From Elioraea tepida (GTDB lineage: Bacteria > Pseudomonadota > Alphaproteobacteria > Acetobacterales > Acetobacteraceae): 64,000 bases of DNA. The stretch covers positions 2,681,001 through 2,745,000 of the forward strand of contig NZ_CP076448.1 of the NCBI RefSeq assembly GCF_019203965.1, in the 5' to 3' direction. The translations under genes and the position numbers were made by a program. The notes beneath the pieces were generated by a model. That model did not search any database and had not been told where the DNA came from. It was given only the letters and a program-made list of their open reading frames with translations. Within the stretch, counting starts at the first letter, position 1; each line of letters opens with the position of its first letter. Shown here one piece after another: positions 1 through 9,123 of the stretch.

Positions 1-215
1 CGACCGTCTCCGGGCACGGACGGCCATGCTTCGCGCCTTTGCGCGATGCAACCGAGAGGGCGGTTCGCGGCAAGGACACCCCTGCACGGCGCAGCGCGAA
101 ACGGACTATGCTCTCCGACTGCCGACAGGATGCGGCAATCTTCGCCCACGCGGACACCACTCCTGGAACGATCCTTGTACGTATCGGGAAGTGCTGCCGC
201 ATCCCTGAGGAGGAC
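1..215. other. upstream intergenic stretch
   Basis: No convincing gene is seen in the first 215 bases. Short open frames exist on both strands but resemble no family I know. The stretch ends in a strong Shine-Dalgarno sequence (GAGGAGGA, about 207-214) just before the leader frame of the hydantoinase genes, so it probably holds their promoter. I see no clear promoter boxes. Confidence 0.4.
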
Positions 216-284
216 ATGTGCATGGAAGACGTCGCCAAAGAATGCCCCGCGCTGGCGGTTCTAGAGTCCAGGGCCTCGTGCTGA
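216..284 (+). CDS. possible 22-residue leader peptide before hyuA
   Basis: A short frame starts at the ATG at 216, right behind the GAGGAGG Shine-Dalgarno sequence, and reads MCMEDVAKECPALAVL and six more residues before a TGA at 282-284. That stop overlaps the ATG of hyuA at 284 (TGATG), the arrangement expected for translational coupling. The hyuA start has no good ribosome site of its own, so ribosomes probably load here and re-initiate. The peptide itself may have no function. An alternative is a GTG start at 218 in the hyuA frame, which would add 22 residues to HyuA and use the same ribosome site. Confidence 0.35.
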   Translation: MCMEDVAKECPALAVLESRASC

Positions 285-2359
285 TGGCCGGCGCGCGGCT
301 TGCCGTCGACATCGGCGGAACCTTCACCGACCTCGCGCTCGAGCATGGCGGCCGCCGATGGACGGCCAAAGTTCTGACGACGCCCGCCGCCCCGGAGAAG
401 GGCGTGCTGGAGGGCGTGGCGGCGATCCTCAAGGATGCCGGTCTCGTTCCCTCGGAAATCGGCGTTCTCGTCCATGGGACCACGCTCGCAACCAACGCGC
501 TGATCGAGCGCAAGGGCGCACGCACGGCTCTGATCACCACTGAAGGCTTCCGCGACGTGCTCGCCCTCGGCAATGAGGCGCGCTACGACCAGTATGACCT
601 GCAGATCGTCCTGCCCGAGCCACTTGTGCCACGGCGGCTTCGCCTCCCTGTGCCGGAACGGCTCGACAACACCGGCGCTGTGCTCAAGCCGCTCGATGAG
701 CAGGCCGTGCGCGCGCTCGTGCCGCTGCTCAAGGCCGAGCGGATTGAGGCGATCGCGGTCGGCTTCCTGCACGCCTATGTCAATGGCGCGCACGAGCAGC
801 GGGTGCGCGAGATCCTCGCCGAGGAGCTGCCGGGCGTTCCGGTGAGCCTCTCCTCCGAGGTCTCGCCCGAGATGCGCGAGTGGGAGCGGTTCTCGACGAC
901 GGTCGCCAACGCCTACGTGCAACCGCTGATGAGCCGCTACCTGCGAAAGCTCGAGAGGGGCTTGCGCGAGGCGGGGATGACTGCGCCGCTGTTCCTGATG
1001 CTGTCGGGCGGTGGGTTGACCACCGTCGACATCGCCTGCCGCTTCCCGATCCGCCTGGTCGAAAGCGGGCCGGCCGGGGGCGCGATCTTCGCCGCTCACA
1101 TTGCGCGCGAGACCGGGCTCGCGCACGTTCTCTCCTATGACATGGGCGGAACGACCGCCAAGGTGTGCCTGATCGATCACTATCGTCCTCAGTCGTCCCG
1201 AAGCTTCGAGGTGGCGCGGGTCGGACGCTTCAAGAAGGGGTCCGGCTTGCCGTTGCGCATTCCGGTGATCGAGATGGTCGAGATCGGAGCGGGCGGTGGA
1301 AGCATCGCGCATGTGGACGGCATGGGGCGCATTGCCGTCGGCCCCGAGAGCGCCGGTGCCGACCCTGGGCCAGCCTGCTACGGCCGCGGTGGCACGAGGC
1401 CCGCCGTGACGGACGCGAACCTGGTGCTCGGTCGCTACGAGCCGACTCGGTTCGCCGGCGGCCGTCTCAAACTGTTCCCCGATGCCGCGCGGGACGCGCT
1501 CGACCGAGAGGTTGGTGCGCCGCTCGGGCTCGTCCCGGAGATGGCTGCGCTCGGCGTTGTCGAGATGGTCGACGAGAACATGGCGAACGCGGCACGCGTG
1601 CACGCGATCGAGAGCGGGAAGACCCTCAGCGGGCGTACGCTGATCGCCTTCGGCGGCGGCGGTCCGGTGCATGCCTACCGCGTCGCGGAGAAGATCGGGA
1701 TCGGTTCCGTGCTCGTGCCGTCCGGTGCCGGCGTCGGCTCGGCGATTGGCTTCCTCCGTGCGCCGGTGTCCTTCGAGGTTGTCAGGAGCCTCTATCAGCG
1801 CTTCGCGACCTTCGATGTGGAGGCCGTCAATGCGCTGCTCGTCGCGATGAGCGAGGAGGCGCGGGCTGTGGTCGCGCTCGGTTCTCAAGGGGGGGAGGTT
1901 CAGGAGCGCAGACTCGCCTACATGCGCTATGTCGGGCAGGGCCATGAGATTGCCGTTCCGATCCCCTCCCGTACACTCGACCTCGACGCTGTTGCCGCCA
2001 TCCGGGCGGACTACGACCGCCTCTACGCCGCATTCTACGATCGGCCGGTTCCCGGTTCCGACGTGGAGATTCTCTCGTTCTCGGTGACGGTCGCGACCGT
2101 ATCGGACACCGTCATCCCCGAACCGGTCCAGCCGGACGCCGTCGAGGCGACGCCCGCGCGCCACCTGGCCGTACGCGACACGGCAACCGGAACGGTCTCG
2201 GACTGGCCCGTCTACGAGCGGTCCGCCCTTTCGCCTGGGTCGATGCTCGCCGGCCCTGCGATCATCGCCGAGGACGAGACCTCGACCTTGGTCGGGCCCG
2301 GCTGGTCGGCACGGATCGACGGGTTGGGCTACATTCGCCTCACCCGCAGCAATCCCTGA
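284..2359 (+). CDS. hyuA: hydantoinase/oxoprolinase subunit A (HyuA family)
   Basis: A 691-residue protein of the hydantoinase A / 5-oxoprolinase / acetone carboxylase beta family, which couples ATP hydrolysis to opening of cyclic amides or to related reactions. The N-terminus carries the ASKHA nucleotide-binding motif DIGGTFTDL, followed by HGTTLATNAL, a second phosphate-binding stretch (YDMGGTTAK) in the middle, and IGAGGGSIA and GPESAGADPGPACYG further on. The length matches stand-alone HyuA subunits when the ATG at 284 is used. The next gene, 11 bp downstream, is the B subunit, so the two proteins should form one cytoplasmic enzyme. The substrate cannot be read from sequence; hydantoins, N-methylhydantoin and 5-oxoproline are all possible. 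Confidence 0.93.
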   Translation: MAGARLAVDIGGTFTDLALEHGGRRWTAKVLTTPAAPEKGVLEGVAAILKDAGLVPSEIGVLVHGTTLATNALIERKGARTALITTEGFRDVLALGNEARYDQYDLQIVLPEPLVPRRLRLPVPERLDNTGAVLKPLDEQAVRALVPLLKAERIEAIAVGFLHAYVNGAHEQRVREILAEELPGVPVSLSSEVSPEMREWERFSTTVANAYVQPLMSRYLRKLERGLREAGMTAPLFLMLSGGGLTTVDIACRFPIRLVESGPAGGAIFAAHIARETGLAHVLSYDMGGTTAKVCLIDHYRPQSSRSFEVARVGRFKKGSGLPLRIPVIEMVEIGAGGGSIAHVDGMGRIAVGPESAGADPGPACYGRGGTRPAVTDANLVLGRYEPTRFAGGRLKLFPDAARDALDREVGAPLGLVPEMAALGVVEMVDENMANAARVHAIESGKTLSGRTLIAFGGGGPVHAYRVAEKIGIGSVLVPSGAGVGSAIGFLRAPVSFEVVRSLYQRFATFDVEAVNALLVAMSEEARAVVALGSQGGEVQERRLAYMRYVGQGHEIAVPIPSRTLDLDAVAAIRADYDRLYAAFYDRPVPGSDVEILSFSVTVATVSDTVIPEPVQPDAVEATPARHLAVRDTATGTVSDWPVYERSALSPGSMLAGPAIIAEDETSTLVGPGWSARIDGLGYIRLTRSNP

Positions 2360-2370
2360 GGAGGCAGGCG

Positions 2371-4050
2371 ATGCACCAGATGGCCGACCGCCAGCTCTCG
2401 GCGCTTGCGAGGATCCAGACCCAGGTCATGTGGAACCGGCTGATCGCGGTGGTCGAAGAGCAGGCCCAGACGATGATCCGAACAGCCTTCTCCACCACCG
2501 TGCGCGAGGCCGGCGACCTTTCGGCCGGCGTCTTCGACCTCAAGGGGAGAATGCTCGCACAGGCGGTGACGGGAACGCCCGGGCACGTGAACTCGATGAT
2601 GGAGAGTGTGGCGCATTTCCTCGCGAAGTTCCCCGCCGAGACGATGCGGCCCGGCGATCACTACATCACCAACGATCCTTGGCTGGGGACAGGTCATCTT
2701 CACGACCTCACCGTCGTCACGCCTGCGTTCCTGCATGGCCGGATCGTCGGCCTCTTCGCCAACACCGCCCACATCATCGATATCGGCGGTCTCGGCATGG
2801 GGCCGGAGGCGCGTTCAGTGTTCGAGGAGGGGCTCTACATCCCGATCGTCAAGTGCTTCGAGCAAGGCCGTCCCAACGAGACCTTCTTCGACTTCATTCG
2901 GGCGGGATCACGCACGCCCATCGAGCTCGAAGGCGACATCTACTCGTTGTGTGCGTGCAATGAGGCAGGCGCGAGGCGGCTCATCGAGATGATGGAGGAG
3001 TTCGGCATGGAGGGGCTCGACCCCCTTGCCGAGGTGATCTTCGACGCGAGCTTGCGCGCAACGGAAGCGGAGATCGCGAAACTGCCGAAAGGGACCTTCC
3101 GTGCCGAGATCCGCTCCGACGGCTATGAGGCTCCGGTCACACTCGCGGCCGCGATGACGATCGGGGACAGAACGATCGAGGTCGATTTCTCGGGAACGTC
3201 GGGTCTCTCGACGCGGGGAATCAACGTTCCGCCGGCCTATTGCCGCGCCTATTCTTGTTTCGGGATCAAGGTCGTCGTCGCGCCGGATATCCCGAACAAC
3301 TGGGCGTCGCTGCAGCCGTTCCGGATGAGGATTCCAGAGGGCTGCATCCTCAACGCTCCGCGGCCCTACCCGGTGGCGGTACGGCACGTCGTGGGGCAGC
3401 TCCTGCCCGATCTGATGATGGGGTGCCTCGCCCAAGCCGTCCCGGAGAGAGTTGCGGCCGAGGGGGCCTCGTGTTTGTGGAATCCGCCTTTGCGTGGCGG
3501 CACGCAGGTGTCAGGACCTGCGGCCAAGATCGAGGATTTCGAGATCATCACGTTCAACTCGGGCGGCACGGGCGCGCGCGCGACGAAGGATGGGCTCTCC
3601 GGAATCGCCTTTCCCTCTGGCGTGCGGACGATGCCCGTGGAGGCGACAGAGAATGTCGCGCCGGTTGTGTTCTGGCGGAAGGAACTTCGACCCGACAGCG
3701 CGGGTGCGGGCCGCACGCGGGGGGGCTTCGGCCAGATCCTGGAGATCGGCACCAAGGGGGACGCGGAGTTCGCCGTCAATGCCATTTTCGATCGCGTGGG
3801 GAACCCGCCGCGCGGCCGGCTCGGCGGCCGCGACGGAGCGTCGGGGGTGGTCAAGTTGAAGTCAGGAGCGGTCCTGCGCACCAAGGGCTTCCAGATCATT
3901 CCGGAGGGAGACCGGCTGGTCCTGCTTCTGCCGGGCGGGGGCGGCATGGGTGACCCGAGGGAGCGTGACTGCGAGGCGATCGCCCGAGACATCGCCGACG
4001 GGCTGATCAGCCCGGAGCGGGCGCTCGCGGATTACGGCTGGGCCGGGTGA
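2371..4050 (+). CDS. hyuB: hydantoinase/oxoprolinase subunit B (HyuB family)
   Basis: A 559-residue hydantoinase B / oxoprolinase family protein, the catalytic partner of the A subunit encoded just upstream. Visible family hallmarks are TAFSTTVREAGDLSAGVFD near the N-terminus, the ITNDPWLGTGHLHDLTVVTP block, HIIDIGG, and the glycine-rich end LLPGGGGMGDP. The start ATG follows a good ribosome site (GAGGAGG), and the 11-bp gap after hyuA indicates one transcription unit. The protein has the usual length and shows no disruption. Specificity is unknown. Confidence 0.93.
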   Translation: MHQMADRQLSALARIQTQVMWNRLIAVVEEQAQTMIRTAFSTTVREAGDLSAGVFDLKGRMLAQAVTGTPGHVNSMMESVAHFLAKFPAETMRPGDHYITNDPWLGTGHLHDLTVVTPAFLHGRIVGLFANTAHIIDIGGLGMGPEARSVFEEGLYIPIVKCFEQGRPNETFFDFIRAGSRTPIELEGDIYSLCACNEAGARRLIEMMEEFGMEGLDPLAEVIFDASLRATEAEIAKLPKGTFRAEIRSDGYEAPVTLAAAMTIGDRTIEVDFSGTSGLSTRGINVPPAYCRAYSCFGIKVVVAPDIPNNWASLQPFRMRIPEGCILNAPRPYPVAVRHVVGQLLPDLMMGCLAQAVPERVAAEGASCLWNPPLRGGTQVSGPAAKIEDFEIITFNSGGTGARATKDGLSGIAFPSGVRTMPVEATENVAPVVFWRKELRPDSAGAGRTRGGFGQILEIGTKGDAEFAVNAIFDRVGNPPRGRLGGRDGASGVVKLKSGAVLRTKGFQIIPEGDRLVLLLPGGGGMGDPRERDCEAIARDIADGLISPERALADYGWAG

Positions 4051-4214
4051 GCGAGCGGTCGCGACGCCTGCGCGGTGCACGGCGATGCCGAGGTGCCCCG
4101 TCGCCCGCGGAGGACCAGCGCGAGGCGCGTTCGCGGCTGCCGGGCACGTTTCGGCCGGAGTGACCTAGGCCTTCATCTCAACGATCCAAGGCGAGCGAAG
4201 GCTGCGGACGGTCG

Positions 4215-4234
4215 GAGAGGCAATACCGCCTCTC
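4215..4234 (+). terminator. weak hairpin after hyuB
   Basis: Perfect 7-bp stem (GAGAGGC, 4215-4221; GCCTCTC, 4228-4234) with a 6-nt loop, in the 359-bp gap between the convergent hyuB and the D-hydroxyacid dehydrogenase gene. It lacks a T-run, so it is at best a weak terminator. I see no gene in the rest of the 4051-4409 gap. Confidence 0.3.
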
Positions 4235-4409
4235 TTCTCGCGATCAAAACAGTCGGACAATACGCGTGCGGAGCGGAGGCTGGTGGTGTGACCCTCGGCG
4301 GTATACTGCGCTCTCGGGTGAAAGGCACCGCATTCTGCGAGAGTGAGCGACTGAACCGGCGTCATTGCGGCTTCAAGACCGTCCGGTCACTGCCTCGGGG
4401 ATGTCCTGG

Positions 4410-5417
4410 TCATCCCTTGACGGAGGCAGCCGTCACGGTGTTCACGAGCGGCCGCCCGGCGGCGAAATCCCGGATGTTGGCGAGCGTCGTCGAGGCGATC
4501 GCGCTGAGCGCCTCGCGGGTGAAGAAGGCCTGGTGGCCGGTCACCAACACATTGGGGAACATCAGCAGGCGCTGCAGCGCGTCGTCCTGGATGATCTCGG
4601 CGGAGAGATCCTCGAAGAACAGATCGGCCTCCTGTTCATAGACATCGATCGCGAGGCCGCCAAGCTGGCCGGTCTTGAGGGCGTCGATCGCGGCTTCGGT
4701 GTCGATCAGCGCGCCACGCGAGGTGTTGACCACGATCGCCCCGGGCCGGAGCAGAGCGAGGCTCTGCCGGTCGAGAAGGTAGTGCGTTTCAGGCGTGAGA
4801 GGGCAGTGCAGGGTGATGATGTCGGCGTTCGCGAGCAGTTCCGCACGGCTTGCATAGACGACGCCGATCTCCTCGAGCGCTGCCGCGCGGCGCACATCGT
4901 GCGCGAGCACATGGCAGCCGAAGCCGGTGCGCATGATCCGGGCGACGAGAGCGCCGATCCGCCCGGTGCCGATCACGCCGACCGTGCGGCCGTGGAGGTC
5001 GAATCCCAGAAGGCCGTCGAGGGAGAAATTGTTCTCGCGCGTTCGCGTGTAGGCCTTGTGGATCCGACGCACGAGCGCGAGCAGGAGCCCGACGGTGAAC
5101 TCCGCGACCGCGTGCGGCGAATAGGCGGGGACGCGCACGACGGAGACGCCGTGCGCCTCGGCTGCCGCGAGATCGACGTTGTTGAAGCCGGCGCATCGAA
5201 GCGCGATCAGCCGCGTGCCGCCGCTTGCGAGCGAAGCGATCACGGACGCATCCGCCTCGTCGTTGACGAACAGGCACACCGCCGGTGAGCCCTCGGCGAG
5301 GGAGACGGTCTCCCGGGTCAGCCTCGCCTCGAGCCAGCGGAAGTCGAGGCCGGCCGTCCCTGCCTCCTCGAAGCTCCTGCGGTCATACGGCTTGGTGCTG
5401 AACATCGCGACGCGCAT
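4410..5417 (-). CDS. D-2-hydroxyacid dehydrogenase (D-lactate dehydrogenase type)
   Basis: A 335-residue NAD-dependent D-2-hydroxyacid dehydrogenase, closest in pattern to fermentative D-lactate dehydrogenases (LdhA group), which interconvert pyruvate and D-lactate in the cytoplasm. The start is the ATG at 5417 ([12 protein letters not shown], a typical LdhA N-terminus); longer readings only add unrelated residues. The Rossmann motif GVIGTGRIG is followed by HDVRRA, the catalytic Arg in [10 protein letters not shown], and the C-terminal catalytic His in VTGHQAFFT, a signature of the LdhA branch. It stands alone, convergent with hyuB and divergent from the LysE remnant. Confidence 0.9.
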   Translation of the reverse strand: MRVAMFSTKPYDRRSFEEAGTAGLDFRWLEARLTRETVSLAEGSPAVCLFVNDEADASVIASLASGGTRLIALRCAGFNNVDLAAAEAHGVSVVRVPAYSPHAVAEFTVGLLLALVRRIHKAYTRTRENNFSLDGLLGFDLHGRTVGVIGTGRIGALVARIMRTGFGCHVLAHDVRRAAALEEIGVVYASRAELLANADIITLHCPLTPETHYLLDRQSLALLRPGAIVVNTSRGALIDTEAAIDALKTGQLGGLAIDVYEQEADLFFEDLSAEIIQDDALQRLLMFPNVLVTGHQAFFTREALSAIASTTLANIRDFAAGRPLVNTVTAASVKG

Positions 5418-5522
5418 CCGATGGGCCTCCGTCGAGCCTTCGGGAGCCGCAAGCCTTACATGCGCGCGCCTGCCGTGTCTGCCGGCTGACGGGGTCAGCC
5501 ACCCGGCTCCATCCTTCGCGTG

Positions 5523-5909
5523 ATGGAGGCGCTGCCGGCCCTGGTCGACTTCGTCGCCCCGAGAACACGGGGGTCGAACCTGGCCAATGTCGCCCGCTCC
5601 TCCGCCAACCGCGGCGTGCGGGCGGCGCTGCCGCACATGCTCTGACTGAGCTTCGGATTCCAATCGATGATCGTGCTGGTCGGGCTTGGCCTCGCGGGCC
5701 CCTTCGCGGTGAGCCCCACGCTGCATCTCGCGCCGAGATCGAGCGGCTTGGCCTCGCTGCTCTGGCTCGCCTTCAGCGTTGCGCGTGCGGGCGCCCCGGA
5801 GCAGGGGACCGCCAGGACGCCGCTCGGCTTCCTCGACGCCGCGGCGTTGCAGCGGGTCAGCCCGAAGGCTCGGATGCTGGCGCTTGCCACAGCGAAGCAG
5901 CAGGCCTAA
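5523..5909 (+). pseudogene. LysE/RhtB exporter pseudogene
   Basis: Remnant of a LysE/RhtB-type amino-acid exporter. The first part ([20 protein letters not shown], then a stretch ending in LPHML) matches the N-terminal helix and the PGPNNL region of the family in degraded form. It meets a TGA at 5643-5645 where the family has a glycine, so GGA to TGA is likely. The same frame continues past the stop with clear LysE sequence ([43 protein letters not shown]) and ends at 5909 about 90 residues short. It therefore carries a nonsense mutation, a decayed PGP motif and a lost C-terminus, and cannot make a working transporter. Confidence 0.8.
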
Positions 5910-5935
5910 TCCCGGCTCCTGGAGGAGTTTGACCG

Positions 5936-7105
5936 ATGGACCACACGCTTCTGCGCGACGATGCCTGGGCCGACCTGCGCGGCGAGGTGGCGAAGCTCTG
6001 CGCGCAATTTCCCGGCGAGTACTGGAGAAAACTGGACGCCGAACGGGGCTACCCGACGGAGTTCGTCCGAGCGCTGACCGAGGCTGGGTATCTCGCGGCG
6101 CTGATCCCCGAGGAGTATGGCGGCGCTGGCCTGCCGCTCTCGGGTGCGGTGGCCATTCTCGAGGAGATCCATCGCCAGGGCTGCAACGGCGCGGCCTGCC
6201 ACGCGCAGATGTACATCATGGGGACCATCCTCCGCCACGGATCGCCGGAGCAGAAGCGGACCTATTTGCCCGAGATCGCCGCCGGACGTCTGCGGCTCCA
6301 GGCCTTCGGGGTGACAGAGCCGACCTCCGGAAGTGACACGACCTCACTTCGGACGACCGCGCGACGGGAGGGGGACCGGTACATCGTCAATGGCCAGAAG
6401 GTCTGGACATCGCGAGCGGAACACTCCGACTTGATGCTCCTGCTCGCCCGCACGACGCCACGTGACCGGGTTGCGAAGAAGACGGAGGGGCTCTCGACCT
6501 TCATCGTCGACATGCGGGCGGTCCGGGGCAAGGGGCTCACCATCCGCCCGATCCGGACGATGATGAACCACAACTCCTGCGAGGTGTTCTTCGACAACAT
6601 GGAGATTCCGGCTGAGAACCTGGTCGGTGAGGAGGGCAAGGGGTTCCGCTACATTCTCGACGGGATGAACGCCGAGCGCATCCTGATCGCTGCCGAATGC
6701 ATTGGCGATGCGAAATGGTTCACCGAGAAATCGGTCGCCTATGCCAAGGAACGGCACGTCTTCGGCCGCCCGATCGGGCAGAACCAGGGCGTGCAGTTCC
6801 CGATCGCCCGCGCCTACGCGCAGTGGCGCGCCGCGGAGCTGATGGTCAGGGCTGCCTGCGAAAAATTCGAAGCCGGGCTCAATTGCGGGGCGGAGGCGAA
6901 CATGGCGAAAATGCTCGCCGCCGAGGCCTCATGGGCGGCCGCAGAGGCGTGCGTGCAGACCCACGGCGGGTTCGGTTTCGCCGAGGAGTACGACATCGAG
7001 CGCAAGTTCCGCGAGACGCGTCTGTACCAGATTGCCCCAATCTCGACCAATCTCGTGCTCTCGTACATTGCCGAGCACGTTCTCGGCATGCCGCGGAGCT
7101 ATTGA
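5936..7105 (+). CDS. acyl-CoA dehydrogenase
   Basis: A 389-residue FAD-dependent acyl-CoA dehydrogenase, which introduces a double bond into an acyl-CoA thioester and passes electrons to ETF. Family landmarks in order are [13 protein letters not shown], the signature [23 protein letters not shown], the mobile loop [30 protein letters not shown], and [29 protein letters not shown] in shortened form near the C-terminus. It starts at 5936 behind GGAGGAG. It overlaps the next small gene by one base (TGATG) and sits upstream of a CoA-transferase gene, which suggests a pathway on CoA thioesters. The substrate chain is unknown. Confidence 0.93.
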   Translation: MDHTLLRDDAWADLRGEVAKLCAQFPGEYWRKLDAERGYPTEFVRALTEAGYLAALIPEEYGGAGLPLSGAVAILEEIHRQGCNGAACHAQMYIMGTILRHGSPEQKRTYLPEIAAGRLRLQAFGVTEPTSGSDTTSLRTTARREGDRYIVNGQKVWTSRAEHSDLMLLLARTTPRDRVAKKTEGLSTFIVDMRAVRGKGLTIRPIRTMMNHNSCEVFFDNMEIPAENLVGEEGKGFRYILDGMNAERILIAAECIGDAKWFTEKSVAYAKERHVFGRPIGQNQGVQFPIARAYAQWRAAELMVRAACEKFEAGLNCGAEANMAKMLAAEASWAAAEACVQTHGGFGFAEEYDIERKFRETRLYQIAPISTNLVLSYIAEHVLGMPRSY

Positions 7106-7659
7106 TGCCTGAACTTCCGCCGCCGGGAACGTTTCTAAAGGCCAAGGGGTTCGTCACCCGCCTCATCTTCGTGGTCAACCGGCCGGCGCGGGAGCTCGAG
7201 GCAAGGATCGGCGACCACCGGGGCAGGCTCGACCGGGGCTGGAGCCTTCTGCTCCTGAAGGAGAAGGTCGCGCCGGGGGAGATTGCTCTCGCCGGATACT
7301 CTCATCTCTCAGGAGGTCGCATCGGCCCGCCGGAGCAGGGCCTCGCCCGCCAGACGGTCGAGGCAGACACCGCGGGGTTCCTCGACATGGGGCGGGTGAA
7401 GCGCTCCCTCGCCGAGAGCTTCGTGTTCGGCGGGCCGCAGCGGATCGTCAAGATCATTCCCGCCACTGGGCATGACCCGGCTATGCGCGAGCCAGACCAG
7501 TATCCCGTCGGCAGCGGCATCCCACAGTGGATCCTGCTCCCGGAGAAGACCTTCATCCTCGCAGCGACCGTCGCCCCCGGCATGACCTATCTCGGCGGCG
7601 GGCCGGACGCGGGGCCGGCGGGGTTTTGGGTCGATCCGCGCGCGGCGAATACGCTCTGA
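7105..7659 (+). CDS. conserved hypothetical protein downstream of acyl-CoA dehydrogenase
   Basis: A 184-residue protein of unknown function. The start at 7105 overlaps the stop of the acyl-CoA dehydrogenase (TGATG), which fixes the start and implies coupled translation. It has no signal peptide or membrane segment. It begins [20 protein letters not shown] and has a compact, mixed composition with many glycines in the second half (GSGIPQWILLPEKTF, TYLGGGPDAGPAGFWVDP). I do not recognise the family. Codon use is like its neighbours, and the tight coupling argues that it is a real gene, possibly accessory to the dehydrogenase. Confidence 0.7.
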   Translation: MPELPPPGTFLKAKGFVTRLIFVVNRPARELEARIGDHRGRLDRGWSLLLLKEKVAPGEIALAGYSHLSGGRIGPPEQGLARQTVEADTAGFLDMGRVKRSLAESFVFGGPQRIVKIIPATGHDPAMREPDQYPVGSGIPQWILLPEKTFILAATVAPGMTYLGGGPDAGPAGFWVDPRAANTL

Positions 7660-7807
7660 GGGCGCGCGCGGCCACTGCTCCGAAGCAAGCGAGTGCTGCG
7701 CTGACAGCCAAGCGGGAGGGAAACGCGCTTTCAGATGGTGAGGCTGGACCAGCTGCCCTCCTCGCCGGCGCATCGAGAGACTGGACTTCGGGGAAAGGAC
7801 ATCGACC

Positions 7808-8938
7808 ATGCCGGCACCGAAACCGCTTGAGGGGCTGCTCGTTCTGACACTGGAACAGGCGGTGGCTGCGCCGTTCCTGTCCTGCAAGCTCGCCGATGCG
7901 GGCGCGCGGGTGATCAAGATCGAGCGGCCGGAGGGCGACTTCGCTCGTGGCTACGACGACTACGCAAAGGGCCTCTCCAGCTACTTCGTCTGGCTGAACC
8001 GCGGCAAGGAAAGTCTGGTCGCTGACATCAAGAACCCTGAGGACGCGGCGCTCCTGCATCGAATCCTCGCCCGCGCCGACGTGTTCATCCAGAACCTCGC
8101 TCCAGGCGCTGCCGCACGAGCCGGCTTCGGTTCGGCGTCCCTCCGAGAACGCTACCCTCGCCTCATCACCGTCGACATCTCAGGCTATGGCGAAGAGGGC
8201 GCCTACGCTCAGATGAAAGCCTATGACCTACTCGTGCAGGCGGAGACGGCGCTCTGTTCTGTCACCGGCAGGCCGGAGGGACCAGGCCGGGTCGGGACCT
8301 CGGTGTGCGATATTGCCTGCGGCATGGCTGCCTACGCCGGGGTGCTAGAGGCGTTGATCGAGCGAAACAGGTCCGGCCGGGGAACCGGACTTGCCGTGTC
8401 TCTGTTCGACGGCATGGCGGACTGGATGAACGTGCCGCTCCTGACTTACGAGGGCACCGGTCGCCCGCCGCCGCGCGTCGGCCTCGCTCACCCATCTGTC
8501 GCCCCATACGGAGCGTTTGCGCTCGCTGACGGCGGACAAGTGCTGATCTCGATCCAGAACGAGCGAGAATGGGTTGCGTTCTGCCGGGAGGTGCTGCGCG
8601 ACCCGAGTGTCGCGACCGACGAGCGTTTCGCCTCGAACGTCGCTCGGGTGCGAAACCGTTCAGAACTCGATGCCACGATCGCGTCTGTGTTCGTGAGCCT
8701 CGACCGCGCGACCGTCACCGAGCGACTGGCTTTGGCTGGCACCGCGTACGGGTTCGTGAACGAGGTGCCCGACCTTGCGCGTCATCCTGCGCTGAGGCGG
8801 ATCACGGTCGCGACGCCGAACGGCGAGATCTCCTACGCCGCTCCCCCTGTGCGATGGGCTTGCGGCGATCGGGACTATGGCGCTGTGCCGGCCATCGGCC
8901 AGCACAGCGACGCGATCAGAAGGGAGTTTGCCGGCTGA
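7808..8938 (+). CDS. CaiB/BaiF family CoA-transferase
   Basis: A 376-residue family III (CaiB/BaiF) CoA-transferase that moves CoA between carboxylic acids in the cytoplasm. Seen in order: GLLVLTLEQAVAAPF, ADAGARVIKIERPEGDFAR, LNRGKESLVADIKN, ADVFIQNLAPGAAAR, the SGYG stretch, YDLLVQAETAL, and the conserved Asp in TSVCDIACGM, the family's covalent catalytic residue. The C-terminal part is typical. The start ATG at 7808 follows GGGAAAGGA. Together with the acyl-CoA dehydrogenase 150 bp upstream it suggests degradation of an organic acid via its CoA ester. Confidence 0.92.
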   Translation: MPAPKPLEGLLVLTLEQAVAAPFLSCKLADAGARVIKIERPEGDFARGYDDYAKGLSSYFVWLNRGKESLVADIKNPEDAALLHRILARADVFIQNLAPGAAARAGFGSASLRERYPRLITVDISGYGEEGAYAQMKAYDLLVQAETALCSVTGRPEGPGRVGTSVCDIACGMAAYAGVLEALIERNRSGRGTGLAVSLFDGMADWMNVPLLTYEGTGRPPPRVGLAHPSVAPYGAFALADGGQVLISIQNEREWVAFCREVLRDPSVATDERFASNVARVRNRSELDATIASVFVSLDRATVTERLALAGTAYGFVNEVPDLARHPALRRITVATPNGEISYAAPPVRWACGDRDYGAVPAIGQHSDAIRREFAG

Positions 8939-9067
8939 TCAGGCCGGGGAAGAGGGGGGCGGCAGTGACGAGGTGTTCGGCGCCGGCGGGGGCGCGCTGC
9001 ACGGGCCGGCAAGGGCCGGTGCAACAGCAAAGCTGACAAGGAGGGCGGCAGTTGCAAGGACACGCAT
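8939..9067 (-). CDS. possible small secreted Pro/Ser-rich peptide
   Basis: A 42-residue frame on the minus strand starts at the ATG at 9067, preceded by AAGGAACGAG. It reads MRVLATAALLVSFAVAPALA followed by a short tail rich in proline and serine with one cysteine. The first 20 residues form a textbook signal peptide ending in ALA|G. It lies 57 bp downstream of the lytic transglycosylase gene on the same strand and ends exactly where the CoA-transferase gene ends on the other strand. It could be a real secreted micro-protein or a decayed gene end; length alone cannot decide. Confidence 0.4.
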   Translation of the reverse strand: MRVLATAALLVSFAVAPALAGPCSAPPPAPNTSSLPPPSSPA

Positions 9068-9123
9068 AGTCTCGTTCCTTTTCGATGCTGGCATCTGGAG
9101 AATGCATATCTGGCATGTGCGAA

